From NCBI GenBank assembly GCA_001600615.1, contig BCKK01000008.1:974134-1038133 (forward strand): a stretch of 64,000 bases of DNA, given 5' to 3'. This stretch comes from Dioszegia crocea (lineage: Eukaryota; Basidiomycota; Tremellomycetes; Tremellales; Bulleribasidiaceae). Position 1 is the stretch's first letter, and every line of letters begins with the position of its first letter. Shown piece after piece: positions 1 to 10,530 of this stretch. Made by a program: the position numbers and the translations under genes. The notes beneath the pieces were generated by a model. It had not been told where the DNA came from and did not search any database. It saw nothing but the letters and a program-made list of their open reading frames with translations.

Positions 1-568
1 TGAGGCTGGGGGTTAATGACGCGTCGGGTATTGTCGACCTTTAAGGAGTCGGCCTCGGAAGTGACTAGATGTTCAAAGACGCACAAGACATGAAGTCTGA
101 GATGGAGGAGTAACTTGTGAACGGACACCCTCCACCGTTTGTTGGCTCGATATTTGTTTACCTCAAAAAGCTTCCGGCCTGCCGACCTTATTAGACGCTC
201 AGTCAAAGCTGCATGACATGTACATAGCTGGCAGCGTGTAAAACCTCAGCCAGCTAGCTCTAGGCAAAAGTCCATGTGTGGTTGGTTGATTGGGGTATAA
301 TGTACAGTCTGACCGCGATGGGTCGACTAAAGAATCCAAACGTCGTGATGCTCCCCTCTCTCCCCTTCCCTCTCCGCCTGCCCCCTGCCTGCTCCGGCAC
401 CTTCGCTCGCTATCACCCCACAAACCACACCCCTCATTTAAAGTCGTCATCCCCGCCTTTCCCCCTCTCGCATACCCCACCTTCCGCCAAAAGAGGTAAA
501 ACCAAAGTCGAATATACCGCTCGGACTCCCACCAACCCTCATCCACCGTCCTCTCGAGGCACTACTCG
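1..568. other. Gap at window start, no supported gene
   Basis: No reading frame here looks coding. The open frames are short, C-rich and lack splice or family signals. The stretch lies downstream of ROT1, which is transcribed leftward and stops at 569, so it probably holds the ROT1 3' UTR and spacer. Confidence 0.4.
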
Positions 569-1591
569 CTATAGCATCCCCAAACCCAGCACTGCCGCAC
601 TGACAGCGACACCCGCTACACCTGCCAAAGCCCCCATCTCTGATCCGAGCGCGAAACGTGGGCTCGCTGCGGATCGCTTGAAGACTAGGTCGATGACGTT
701 TCGTTTTCTGGTGACTGTCTGACCGGATGCCTTGGAGAGTCAGCGATAGTCCAGTGGGGCGAAAGGGTTAAGAAAGGCCGATAGGGAGGGGGATGAGGCC
801 GACACTCACATTTGTTCCAGTCAATACTTGGGTTGGCATCATGTTTGGGGGTTTGGCCCTGAGGTACATCTACCAAGTCAGCTAGGTCCTGCAAGTCCAC
901 ACGCTGCGGAAGACAACGTACGTAGGGCATCTTTGCACCGTCAAATCGGTTCATCTTCAACACGTAGTTCCCACTTGTGATATCCACCGTAATTCCCCAA
1001 TCGGCATAAATGGTCTGTAATCAGCATCCCTTCCTTCGTCCTTTCCAATGCCAGGGCCAACTCACCTGCTGGTTGTAGTAGGTAATAACGTTCGTGACAG
1101 CAGCACACGGATCCTGTACCTGGATCCGCCCATCGGGAGCGAAAGGGTACATTGTTATCGACCCATTGTTGTTTAATCTGTAGGTACCGTGTTGCCAGAA
1201 GATTGTAGCTTGGATACAGGATGGGTTAGACGCGTTGGATTGATATCGGTATTGGGCTTCTTCGAAAAAGCCTGTGTTTGTGCTGCGTCTATCAGCTTGG
1301 TTCCCCTGAGAGTTTAGATAAGGGTGGAAAGGACGTACAAGGAGTATGAAATTCCCGTGTTGTTAGGGTATGTAAATCTCATTTCTGCCGGTACGCAGAA
1401 ATCCTACCCGCGTCAGCTTATAATCCGTATACCAAAGCAAAAGAACCCACTCTTCCAGTCTGGACAGAAGGGTTACTACTCCATGTCCCTTCCAAATCCG
1501 TCACGTTGTTCGCCGCTGAGAGATCGCCTTGGGCGCGTACTTGGTTATCGCAAAGGAGGCACAGGGCCAGCGTTAGGGCAGACTTCCACAT
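569..1591 (-). CDS. ROT1: ROT1-type ER membrane chaperone
   Basis: Five exons: 1451-1591, 1339-1403, 1066-1282, 810-1014 and 569-714 (774 nt, 257 aa). This is close to the roughly 256 aa of yeast Rot1. Family landmarks join cleanly across introns: VTDLEGTWSSNPSVQTG, TYPNNTGISYSFT, FFEEAQYRY, WQHGTYRLNNNGSI and DPCAAVTNVITYYNQ. The N-terminus is a signal peptide (MWKSALTLALCLLC). The C-terminus is an Ala/Gly/Val-rich membrane segment (GALAGVAGVAVSAAVLGLG). In yeast Rot1 is an essential ER chaperone needed for beta-1,6-glucan synthesis and N-/O-glycosylation; that role is taken from the family. The last intron (acceptor at 715-717) is the least certain, because another nearby AG would break the frame. 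A 740 bp spacer separates it from the divergent RCC1-like gene. Confidence 0.9.
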
Positions 1592-2331
1592 GTTGGCGCG
1601 AGAAGTAGAGATGGATGAGTGAGATGAAGCTTCTGCTCAAGACGGCGACGGCGGCGAAAAAGGTAAAGGGTAGTTTGTTGATTAGGGTTGCAGAGGGGGA
1701 AAATGACGCGCCCGGGCGGGTAAGGTTTTGAAGGGATGTTATGGGAGGTTTTCCTTTGTCCAGCGCAGATCGGGGGCGAAGGGAAAGGCGGAAAGGATCG
1801 GAGTAGTCAGATAGGGCGAAGTCAGGCGGAAAGAGTTGAGAAGAGACTGTATGTATTGGATACAAGGATATGAGGTTGACAACGACAACAAGCAACACAG
1901 CTTCGAGCGGCGAGTGAGTTTGAAAAACATTCCCACTAAGGGAAAATTACCACTTTAGGTAATTCCGCCAACCCTTTGTGTGCCCTTTACCCTGAATCAA
2001 GGCAAGCTTGGCTCGCGTCATGCGCTGCTACACATTCCTCGTCGATGTTCTCTCTCCTTGCGAGTGCAGGTATGCATGCACAGTCGCCATACTCGCACAG
2101 ACCAGAGGAAATCTGTACATGGACCGTATGCATACAGCCATTCGATCCGGCGGAAATCTCATATGCATCGATCGTTGATAGGCCAAGTCACGTGGGCGTA
2201 AACAACACGCGAGAGCTAAGTTACTCCGTGCGTCCTTTCCGCCAAAATCTCGATTCTCGAAACATCGAAGATCGCAACAATATCGACACCCTGACTACGA
2301 CCAGCGGTGCAGCTTACAGTCCGGCCTTAGG
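1592..2331. promoter_or_regulatory. Shared promoter region, ROT1 / RCC1-like gene
   Basis: 740 bp between two divergent start codons. The open frames inside are short and unconvincing. No TATA box or named operator is clear to me. Confidence 0.35.
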
Positions 2332-3702
2332 ATGCACCTCTACGCGGCAGGCTCGAATGGCTCAGGTCAATTGGGCATCGGACACCAAGACGACGTCTCC
2401 ACTTTCACCCCGGCCCAATTCCACCCATCCGTCCAACACCTCCTACCCAATTCTAGTACCCTCGACCTTGTCTCTTCATCCACTCACGCCCTGCTTCTCC
2501 TTCGTACATCTACAGAACCAGGAGGCTCATCCCGGAATATCCTTCTGGGCGCAGGAACAAATACGCTTGGCCAACTCGGACCAAAATGTGCTCTATGGGA
2601 GGGAGTACGGGTACGGCCTGAACCGAGATGGAAGGCTGTTGATTTCCTAGGTGGTTTAGGAAAGGATGGGCATGAAGAGTGGGAGGCAGTCAAGATTGGG
2701 GTGACATGGACTACGAGCTTTGTGGTTTACCGCAGAATCTCATCGATGGATGGAGGTGTTGCACCCGGAGCAGAGGGGGATGGGGCAGAGGAGATGTTGG
2801 TTTCTTGCGGAAGCAACGATTTTGGGGAATTGGGCCATGATACGCAGGCTGGATTGGATGGAGTAGATGGATCACCATCGGATTTGCCAACTATCGTCAA
2901 TCTTGGTTTGGGCAAAGGGGAAAATGTAGAGCTATTGAGGGGCGGTCAACGACATGTTGTCGTGCTCATCTCTGGACCAGACGGTCAAAGGGTGATGGGA
3001 TGGGGAGCGAGTAGGAAAGGAGAGCTGGACATCTCCACCCTCGGATCTTTACCTCATACGGTTAGTACACCTGTGCCGGCCAATGGCAAAACAGAGGACG
3101 GCCGATCTAAAGGCAAAGGCAAGACCGCAGTTAATCCCCCCATTCGACCCTTCCTCCCTCCTACACCTCTAACCCTTCCCCTTCCTCCTCATTCCCGTAT
3201 GATCGACATCCGCCTCGGTGCCTCTCATACTCTCGCTCTCCTCTCCACCGGCTCTATCCTCGCCTGGGGCTCGAATGCCAAAGGCCAAATAACGAACCTT
3301 CCGTTTGTCGAAAACGCGGTGGGCATAGCGACAACATGGGGAGGAAGTTATATTCTCTGCTCAACTCCATCAGGACCGGAGCTGTTATCTCAAGGCGCCA
3401 ACACACATTCTCAACTTCTTCGAAAGACCGAGACAGAGGGGAATGGGGTGAATCTGCCAAACGGAAGGGTGGAGAAGGTCATAGCGGGCTCGGAACACAT
3501 TTTGGTTCTTCTCAATCGGGTAGAAGATATGGATGGGCAAGGGGAGTTATGGGCAGGAGGGTGGAATGAGCATGGGAATCTAGGTCTGGGGGATAGAGAG
3601 GACAGGGGGAGTCTGACTCGTGTGGACCTGGGATCAATCGAGGGAAAGGCCGTCAAGGGGGTTTGGGGAGGTTGTGGATCAAGCTGGGTATGGCTGGAGT
3701 GA
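2332..3702 (+). CDS. RCC1-repeat (beta-propeller) protein
   Basis: Single-exon frame of 456 aa starting MHLYAAGSNGSGQLGIG. Seven RCC1-type blade motifs can be counted in order: AAGSNGSGQLGIG, LLGAGTNTLGQLG, VSCGSNDFGELG, VMGWGASRKGEL, ILAWGSNAKGQI, LLSQGANTHSQLL and LWAGGWNEHGNLGLG. Seven blades make a complete propeller. The size and lack of an added domain resemble fungal Ats1/RCC1-like proteins rather than the nuclear Ran exchange factor, which is longer. Family members act as guanine-nucleotide exchange factors or binding scaffolds; the partner here is unknown. A start within the first blade suggests the first strand is completed by the C-terminus (VWGGCGSSWVWLE), as is usual in these propellers. 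Confidence 0.8.
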   Translation: MHLYAAGSNGSGQLGIGHQDDVSTFTPAQFHPSVQHLLPNSSTLDLVSSSTHALLLLRTSTEPGGSSRNILLGAGTNTLGQLGPKCALWEGVRVRPEPRWKAVDFLGGLGKDGHEEWEAVKIGVTWTTSFVVYRRISSMDGGVAPGAEGDGAEEMLVSCGSNDFGELGHDTQAGLDGVDGSPSDLPTIVNLGLGKGENVELLRGGQRHVVVLISGPDGQRVMGWGASRKGELDISTLGSLPHTVSTPVPANGKTEDGRSKGKGKTAVNPPIRPFLPPTPLTLPLPPHSRMIDIRLGASHTLALLSTGSILAWGSNAKGQITNLPFVENAVGIATTWGGSYILCSTPSGPELLSQGANTHSQLLRKTETEGNGVNLPNGRVEKVIAGSEHILVLLNRVEDMDGQGELWAGGWNEHGNLGLGDREDRGSLTRVDLGSIEGKAVKGVWGGCGSSWVWLE

Positions 3703-4375
3703 GGCTGTCAGCCGTGCCGATAGAAGTAGATTGTGGACTCTGCCTTTCCTTCTCATCCCCACTCGGATCCGGGCGCGAAAGGACGCATAGAATAATCACT
3801 CAACCTTCCTTTGGCGTCCTCGACTGAACAATAAACTCTCTTTTCCATACCGGATCCCCTGCTTTGTGAGTCGCTTTTGTTCACTTACAATGATATAGCT
3901 ATGGGCTGATGGTCAGGCGTATGTCGGATTGGACAAAAGCGCAGGGCTCGCAGTCCCCATCGAGAGTCTCATCATAGACTTGCATCACGGGAAATTGCCA
4001 AAATCCCTCATCAGACTCAACTCATCCTCATCCATACACACACCTGCTAGACCCGAGTCTGCTTCTTTCACAATCATCGATCTGCCGTGTTGCTACGCAG
4101 TGCAAAGTTCCACGCGTCAAATCTCGACTCGTGGGTGTTAGGACGACTGTGCAGGACCGGGGAGTTACACAGTATCTCGGACAGGATCTACCGGTATCTA
4201 CACGCCACAATGTCAGTATTCCCCCCATACTCTCAATCCCAAACTCCGGACCGTTCCCATCTCCTACACCTCAGGCATAGCTGACCCTTCCCAGCTCCAG
4301 TCTTGCCCAACCTAAATGACCCATCTCAACGCCCCCAATATCCTCTATATACCCCTCCCGACCCAAACACACACC
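3703..4375. other. Spacer, no supported gene
   Basis: 673 bp between co-directional genes. The open frames are short and contain no recognisable motif. The right end is pyrimidine-rich and runs into the ATG at 4376, consistent with the 5' leader of the next gene. An in-frame upstream ATG at 4316 has a weaker context. Confidence 0.35.
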
Positions 4376-7300
4376 ATGTCCTACACCTACACACCTACGC
4401 CTTCCCACTCGCCATCATCTCTCGAAGCATGGCGGAATAAACCTAAGCGTGTCGAGGGCTGGTCAAAGACACTCCCACCCCGAACCGGAGAACCGAGTTG
4501 GGGAAAGGGCGTAGGTGTCGGATCGGCAGAATGGAGTGGGACTACTGGGAATACAGGGTGGAGTGGTCCCGGTGGTGTTGGACACAGGCCTATACCCGCA
4601 GTTGCGAATGGTGTTGAAGACGAGGGCGGACAGCATGTTGGGGATAAAACAGACGGTGGAACCGAACCTACTACTTTCAAAAATGGCCGTTTGGCCAAGA
4701 ATGAACGTGCGGGTGAAGTCGTCCGTGAACAAAGAAGATTAGGGTCTCAAGGATCTACAACTAGTAAGAGCGCGCCACATCTTTCTTTGGGACAACACTT
4801 CGATCGGAGTCTGGATGTACCGATCATCATCCCCGCTCCGGCCAATAATCGACGACGACCCTCTCCTACCCCCTTTCTCGCTTTACCTACTTCCCATCCT
4901 CACCCCACTTCGATACACCCCTCGCCATCGGCTGGACCCTCCCGCCCCATTCCCGTCCGATCAGCAGGATCCGACATTTCCGCCCAATCTGCTCATTCCG
5001 CCCGATCGGTTCGAGACGCCTTTATCGAATCGGCACTTCATATCCCTATTGACCTCCTTGCTGAAGTTCAAGCTGAGAAGCCTCATCGGTCTGTACCCAC
5101 ACCGGCTAGCGCCGGGGAGCCAGTGAGGAAGTCTAAGTCGAATGTCGGTCAACGGGCGAGTGCGAGGATCGTATCAGGTTTGGGGTTGGCGGTAGCTGGG
5201 GGAGAAGTCAGGAAGGCGAAAAGCGGAGGAGGCGGAGGGGTCAAGGTTGCAAAGGACGTTAAGGTGTCAGATCAAGGAAAGAGGAACAGTAGGGTCCCGC
5301 TTGAGCCTGTCAAAACTTGGCCAAGTGCGAAACCTCGGATATCACCCAACGCCAACCCAATTATCCCCTCTATACCTCAGGATCATAAACTTCCCGCTCG
5401 AACATCATCCACCCAGGTCCGACATCCTCATACGTCTACTCCCGCACATCAAACAATCCTGCCCCACGCACCGTCCAGATTACCATCTCCTATACCCCAC
5501 CCACCTCCCACCTCACCCCCATATCTCCGCCCCACCCCTCCCGTCGCCCAACTCCCACAACTTCTCCGACCCGCACTTTCGCGCCCGGGCGGTTCGTTTG
5601 ATGCTCTCACTCGGACTCTCGGCAGAGGCCGGAGTCGACAGACTAGTTTGACGGGAGTTATGGGACCTGGTCATCAGACTCGGTTTGAGCCAAGTACGTA
5701 TCCGTTACCCATGAGTGGGACGACGACTAGTAGGGATTTAAGTCCTGTACGGCCGTTTGTGGATGAACGGGTAAGTCTGTGTTCCTCCATTTGGATGATT
5801 CTCAATATGTGCTGCATAATTCTGAAGCTCGCTTGGAATCTTTTGCTAATCACTCAGGGCCGATCACTAGGAAGCGCCAACTCCCATAAAGGCAAAATGC
5901 CAATCCGGATCGAATTAGAAGATGCAACTCTTACTCCAGGGTCATCAACAGACCGACAACTCTCATACGATCGAGACACGCACCACACCCACATTCCACA
6001 CACGGCCACCTCACACCCCGAATCATCCAGACGACATCAAGGCGAAGTAACCATGGGTCCAAGTACCCATCTCCGAGTGACTCAGTCCAACATTTCGCCC
6101 GGTACCAGTAATCATAGTCGGAGTCACGCAGGAGAGACAACCGGGGGCGGTGGGAGAGGAACAGACGATCCAGATCGGATATCATTTGAAATTCCTTCTT
6201 CTGGTACGAGGGGACGATTGAGAGTTTCCTTGGCGTGGTTTAAGGATGTCGGATCGCCTAGGAAATGGAGAGAAAGAAGTGGGATGTCGCCTAGGTCTTC
6301 AGGGAGTGAAGTACCGCCTCCTTTACCTTCCAAGGATCCTAGGTGGGCGAGAGGCGGTGGTCGGTCTCCTATTCCACTATCTCCCCAATCTCCGCAATCA
6401 CCTAGAAGAGGTGATCGACATCATCGTGCAGGGTCTAATCACGACCACTCTCCTCCCCGATCTCGACCTCGTTCCCCAATCGACCACAGACCTGACCGTT
6501 CCCGCTCGCGCGAAAGAGAAGGAAGGCGCGATTTCCTCGTCCCGCCCGAAAGAGAGCGTGATAAGGTCCGATTTTCCCCTTTACCACCACACGAGCTACG
6601 ATCACCTACAACTACGGGCTGGCCACCTCCCCCTCCACCTTCTCTCATTCATAATCCTTACCTCCAACCTAATGGTCCCATGCCTTACCTCCCCTCCGCC
6701 ACTTTCCCACAACGCCAAGGTCAACCATATCCATACGTCCAGCCAATACCACAGTGGCCTGGTCCAGGAACCCCATTCAACCCATACGGTCCCGCAATCC
6801 ATCCACATCCTCCTATGACGCAAGTTCCTGGTTCACCAGGAGGTAGCCTCGATTCTCAATCTGGCGGATCTAGATCTCCAAGGGGATATAACCAGCCTCT
6901 TCCTCCTTTTTACCCATCAACTCCACATCTCCCACCTCAACTTGGTCCCTTGGGTCAGCCATACCCCGGCGCAACTGGGTTTGGGTACGGAGGCGCTGGC
7001 GCCAATACACAAATTGGCCAAAATCAAGGCGTAGGAAATCTACCCTGGTCTGGGAGACCTACAATGTGGCAGAGGATGTTTCAGCCTAGGAATGAGGAAA
7101 GTCCTTGGGATACTGAGGGGCCTCGTCGGCCGGATATGAAAGAAGGGTGGATTAGGAATTGGAGGAGTGGGGTTGGGGATAGGCCGGGGGATGGGGGTAG
7201 GGAACGGGGCGGAACGACGGTATTTGGTGGTGGAGATACTCGAGTGGGGTATGGTGGAGGCACAGCGCAAGGAAGGGGATGGTTGGGAATGGGAATGCGA

Positions 7301-8101
7301 GGAAGGCGGACTGGAGGAGATACGGTCTATCCGGATAATACCGCTGGCAAACCATATCGACCGAACCCTACCGATAGGCGGAGAGGGATATGGGGAATGG
7401 GGAATAGGAACAACCGACCTGATCCTACGCGCATCGGTCAAAGTGGGTATCCTCACTCTACATACCCCACCTCTCGGCCAGGCGGTACAACCGGTATCTT
7501 CAACCGTAATCCTCGTACGAATCTCGGTACAAACGGCCCACTCTCGTCATTCCGGACTGGCGATCGTGATAAGAATGAACGTCGAGCTCAGAGGAAAGAA
7601 AGACGTGATCGAAGAGATGGAGACATAAATGGGTTGGGGGGGCGGACGACTATACATCCGTTCGACTCCATTACGAGGGTCGGAGTACCAGAGACGGTAA
7701 TGCCTGTACGGCCTCTGCCGAGATTGGGAATAGCGACTGGGCAGAGGGTTGGAGGAGGGGGAGGGGGAAGAGTAGGGGATTGGGTTAAAAGGGTTTCGGT
7801 TAATAGTCGGAATCTTGCCCCGGCTGGAGTGGGGGTGAATGGCCGGACGGGTGGTGCAGGTGGGATACCATGGAGAGATAGACTTAAGGCCAGGGGCGGG
7901 ATGGCTGTGCGGCCGAACTTAGGGCAGGCTGGTGTTGGAGGAGTTTTGGGAGGTACAGGTGGGAAATTGAGGAGAGGGGATAGTGGGAGACAGAGGCAAG
8001 GCGTGGGGATAGGGGTGAAGGGTGGATTGACGGGTTTGAAAATGCCATTCAATCTGGGAAGGGGTGGTGCGGCGGGGACGAGACTAGGGCCTGTAAGGTA
8101 G
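4376..8101 (+). CDS. Large disordered Pro/Ser/Arg/Gly-rich protein
   Basis: I do not recognise this protein. The start is chosen at 4376 because of its ACACACACCATG context, although 4316 is also in frame. One intron is likely at 5771-5857: donor GTAAGT, acceptor CACTCAG, 87 nt. It contains no stop and is a multiple of three, so the frame is open with or without splicing. Spliced product about 1,212 aa. The N-terminal part is Ser/Pro/Arg rich with many basic patches. The middle has SR-like runs (RSRPRSP, RSRSREREGRR). A Pro/Tyr-rich block follows (about 6600-7000). The C-terminal quarter is Gly/Arg-rich with RGG-like stretches. No folded domain or membrane segment is obvious. Such composition is common in RNA-associated or cortical scaffold proteins, but I assign no function. 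Confidence 0.7.
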   Translation: MSYTYTPTPSHSPSSLEAWRNKPKRVEGWSKTLPPRTGEPSWGKGVGVGSAEWSGTTGNTGWSGPGGVGHRPIPAVANGVEDEGGQHVGDKTDGGTEPTTFKNGRLAKNERAGEVVREQRRLGSQGSTTSKSAPHLSLGQHFDRSLDVPIIIPAPANNRRRPSPTPFLALPTSHPHPTSIHPSPSAGPSRPIPVRSAGSDISAQSAHSARSVRDAFIESALHIPIDLLAEVQAEKPHRSVPTPASAGEPVRKSKSNVGQRASARIVSGLGLAVAGGEVRKAKSGGGGGVKVAKDVKVSDQGKRNSRVPLEPVKTWPSAKPRISPNANPIIPSIPQDHKLPARTSSTQVRHPHTSTPAHQTILPHAPSRLPSPIPHPPPTSPPYLRPTPPVAQLPQLLRPALSRPGGSFDALTRTLGRGRSRQTSLTGVMGPGHQTRFEPSTYPLPMSGTTTSRDLSPVRPFVDERVSLCSSIWMILNMCCIILKLAWNLLLITQGRSLGSANSHKGKMPIRIELEDATLTPGSSTDRQLSYDRDTHHTHIPHTATSHPESSRRHQGEVTMGPSTHLRVTQSNISPGTSNHSRSHAGETTGGGGRGTDDPDRISFEIPSSGTRGRLRVSLAWFKDVGSPRKWRERSGMSPRSSGSEVPPPLPSKDPRWARGGGRSPIPLSPQSPQSPRRGDRHHRAGSNHDHSPPRSRPRSPIDHRPDRSRSREREGRRDFLVPPERERDKVRFSPLPPHELRSPTTTGWPPPPPPSLIHNPYLQPNGPMPYLPSATFPQRQGQPYPYVQPIPQWPGPGTPFNPYGPAIHPHPPMTQVPGSPGGSLDSQSGGSRSPRGYNQPLPPFYPSTPHLPPQLGPLGQPYPGATGFGYGGAGANTQIGQNQGVGNLPWSGRPTMWQRMFQPRNEESPWDTEGPRRPDMKEGWIRNWRSGVGDRPGDGGRERGGTTVFGGGDTRVGYGGGTAQGRGWLGMGMRGRRTGGDTVYPDNTAGKPYRPNPTDRRRGIWGMGNRNNRPDPTRIGQSGYPHSTYPTSRPGGTTGIFNRNPRTNLGTNGPLSSFRTGDRDKNERRAQRKERRDRRDGDINGLGGRTTIHPFDSITRVGVPETVMPVRPLPRLGIATGQRVGGGGGGRVGDWVKRVSVNSRNLAPAGVGVNGRTGGAGGIPWRDRLKARGGMAVRPNLGQAGVGGVLGGTGGKLRRGDSGRQRQGVGIGVKGGLTGLKMPFNLGRGGAAGTRLGPVR

Positions 8102-8639
8102 TGTTGGTATTTTTCTTGGTATGTAGGAGGGTGGACGTGTTTTCTACTGAATGATACTAATGTGCTGATTCGGATAAAGTCAAGTTACTGGCGCCTCGAG
8201 CTCATCGGGTTTATCGGCTACTTTCGGCCGGGGCTTACTCACTCTGACCCCTGTCGAGGAGAAGGTGCTGTAAGGATGTGAGGATGTATCGTGTTTGACC
8301 AACAGCGTTACTGGCGTGATTTGACGTGCTACCCCTACTGCCTTCTCCCTGATGTCAGAGGCCTATCACGTGCTCTATGTTTCACCCTGAATCCAATGGA
8401 AGACAGGGGGACGTTACAACCTCGTGAAAGGAATCCTTGTCACTGACGTCACAAGCAGGGGAATTACAGGGCAGACGCCGGATGGCTAAAAGAGAGACTT
8501 CGACACCAGCCTGCTCTTGTGTTCTCTCTTCTACACCAAGTGCCTCTCGAACCCCCTAGCTCCTATCTTCAAGCTTCCATCCTACCACCATTTCACACGA
8601 CAGGTACTTTCCGCAAACGCAGGGCAGAAACAGACGATC
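8102..8639. promoter_or_regulatory. Upstream region of the 8640 gene
   Basis: 538 bp with no convincing coding frame. It contains the perfect palindrome TGACGTCA at 8444-8451, listed separately. Confidence 0.35.
8444..8451. promoter_or_regulatory. CRE/ATF-type palindrome TGACGTCA
   Basis: A perfect 8-bp CRE palindrome lies 189 bp before the start codon of the small gene at 8640. In fungi this sequence is bound by ATF/CREB-type bZIP factors. Binding here is inferred from sequence alone, and an 8-mer can occur by chance. Confidence 0.4.
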
Positions 8640-9272
8640 ATGGACCGAAGCTTTTATGGACATCCGGGTTGGCCGGCGAATACGTACCCAACAGACTCCA
8701 AAACGGCAGATATCCAGAAATGGACATACAACTCCAGCAAAGCAGTTGCCGAGCACTCACTTCATCACAACGTCGGCAATGGACCTGATGGCCACCCATA
8801 CGTGCCCATACCGACTGAATATGCCAAAGGGCCTGCGAAGAGGGACAAGCGACCAATCAAAACACGGACGAAGAAGACAAAAACCCAAGCTGATTCAACC
8901 ACTCCTTCATCATCATTCTTCTTCACCGATTCCACTGTCGATCAAATCTCTCCTTACGACACCGCCGTCACTGAGCTCTATGGAGCTTACTCCCAACTCT
9001 GTGCGAGCGACTATCGGGGGAGTACACCTGGGCTTCATGATGCCATGAACAAAGTCAGGCAGCAGGTCTGGGATGCTACACAGATCTGCGTGAGGGGGCC
9101 ACCGTCTGTGTCAAACATGACAGACCTGGAAAAGCTCATGCTCGGAGTCATGGAGGGGTTCACGCTTGGTGGTACCACTAGGAATGAGCAGTGTGACAAC
9201 GCTATCACCCGAGGCAGGGAATCTCTGAGGACTTTCAGTGAGCGCTACAAGGGAGAGTGTGGCTACAACTGA
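8640..9272 (+). CDS. Small lineage-specific protein
   Basis: Not recognised. Single exon. The ATG at 8640 (TCATGG context) gives 210 aa; an upstream in-frame ATG at 8517 would add 41 residues of poor composition. The N-terminal half is polar and basic, with a Lys/Arg/Thr cluster (KRPIKTRTKKTKTQ). The C-terminal half is predicted helical, ending in MTDLEKLMLGVMEGFTLG and RESLRTFSERYKG. It lies just upstream of another small protein at 9799 with the same architecture, basic and disordered then helical, and a comparable protein sits at 55316. A distant relationship is possible but weak by eye. No signal peptide or membrane span. Confidence 0.55.
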   Translation: MDRSFYGHPGWPANTYPTDSKTADIQKWTYNSSKAVAEHSLHHNVGNGPDGHPYVPIPTEYAKGPAKRDKRPIKTRTKKTKTQADSTTPSSSFFFTDSTVDQISPYDTAVTELYGAYSQLCASDYRGSTPGLHDAMNKVRQQVWDATQICVRGPPSVSNMTDLEKLMLGVMEGFTLGGTTRNEQCDNAITRGRESLRTFSERYKGECGYN

Positions 9273-9798
9273 GCGGCTGGGAAGGGAGAATATTGGGCAG
9301 TGCCAAAGTGGATACGTGCATGCTAGAGGATTTACGACCGGATGCAGCGAATGGGAAGTGCCTAGCTAGCCACTAGTTATGGGTATAGAGGACGGGATGT
9401 TCGTGTTTGATGCATGTGTCACATCAGCGACAGATACGGGCTGCACATTGTCATTGATGATTGAAGCAACGGCTAGACAGTTGACGCCCCGGCATAGCGC
9501 TGTACTCCCACTCGCCCTTGCAGCCCTGACACGTTCAATGGTTTTGAACGTCGTGCAACGTGTGTGGTACACTGCATGAAAGGAAGAAGATAGCTACCTC
9601 GGTCGATAATCAAGGGAGTTCCCGGTCCTGCTATCTGAAGACGTCATGAGGATATGCAGGTCTTACCTTCGCTGCTCTTGACATATGATATGCATGTCGA
9701 TTACGAAGTTATTTAATCTCCAACCCTTGAGCACTCTCTAAACTCCGCACTCATCCGACCCTTCGCTTCATCCACAATCACCAGCTCCAGAAAGCAAG
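9273..9798. other. Spacer, no supported gene
   Basis: Overlapping open frames on both strands at about 9366-9579 are shadows of each other, with no splice or motif support. The right end probably serves as the promoter of the 9799 gene. Confidence 0.35.
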
Positions 9799-10530
9799 AT
9801 GAGCAACAAGCGCAAGGCTGATAAATCCAAGAAGCCCCGTTCAAACGCAGAGGTTCTCTTCGGCAGAATTGCTCGTAGCAGTGCCGCAGCAGACAAATTA
9901 CTCACTAGTCCGCACAACAGCCAAGCCCTCACCAGACGATCACATCACACAAGCTCATACTATCCCCCTCCCCGTGAAGATAACAAATACTCTTCACCCG
10001 ATCACGCACTTTCCACCTGCTCTACTTCCTACATCTCCGATCTTCGCCCAGGTCGTCTTACTCAGTCTCAATCCAGCCCTGATCAGGCAGATGACATCAC
10101 GCGTCTTCAAGAAAGGATCCGCGATATCGAAGCCTACTCCCTATGCCGCACCGGTTATGATGAGAGTCGCTCACCTCACCTCCCAAACTTCTATACAACG
10201 GTCGACACGCTCGCCAACCTCATGAAGGTAGCAGTGAACGATGCCCTGTACTATGATTCCCTCCGTATCCCAAATCAAGAGAGAACTACACAGTTGTCAC
10301 AAACAGACCTCAATGTTTTCTGCCTGGCTGCGAACGAATGCAGCCAGCAGGGCTTCGAAGCGGAGGCGGAATGGAATATTATCGCCCATACCTATAGGGC
10401 TTTCACGAACTTTCGTTCACCGTCCATGGAACAGATGACTGAGGATAATCTAGAAAAGTTCATGGATATCTCTGCTACCCAAGGCGACAGGCTGAGCAGA
10501 CCTAAGGGGCTTGGCACTCGGCGGAGTTAG
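9799..10530 (+). CDS. Small lineage-specific protein
   Basis: Not recognised. Single exon, 243 aa, starting MSNKRKADKSKKPRSNAEV after CAAGATG. The N-terminus is strongly basic and resembles a nuclear localisation signal. A Ser/Tyr/Pro-rich linker follows. From about residue 95 it is helical (DDITRLQERIRDIEAY, then MEQMTEDNLEKFMDISATQ). The end (LEKFMDISATQGDRLSR) resembles part of the 55316 protein (LEILASTGDTLRR). It is the co-directional neighbour of the similarly built 8640 gene, 526 bp away. Function unknown. Confidence 0.55.
   Translation: MSNKRKADKSKKPRSNAEVLFGRIARSSAAADKLLTSPHNSQALTRRSHHTSSYYPPPREDNKYSSPDHALSTCSTSYISDLRPGRLTQSQSSPDQADDITRLQERIRDIEAYSLCRTGYDESRSPHLPNFYTTVDTLANLMKVAVNDALYYDSLRIPNQERTTQLSQTDLNVFCLAANECSQQGFEAEAEWNIIAHTYRAFTNFRSPSMEQMTEDNLEKFMDISATQGDRLSRPKGLGTRRS

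Noticed and set aside
7040..8052. Long leftward Pro-rich frames opposite the 4376 gene
   Set aside because: They are antisense shadows of Gly/Arg-rich codons (GGN complement to CCN) and have no independent start or splice evidence.
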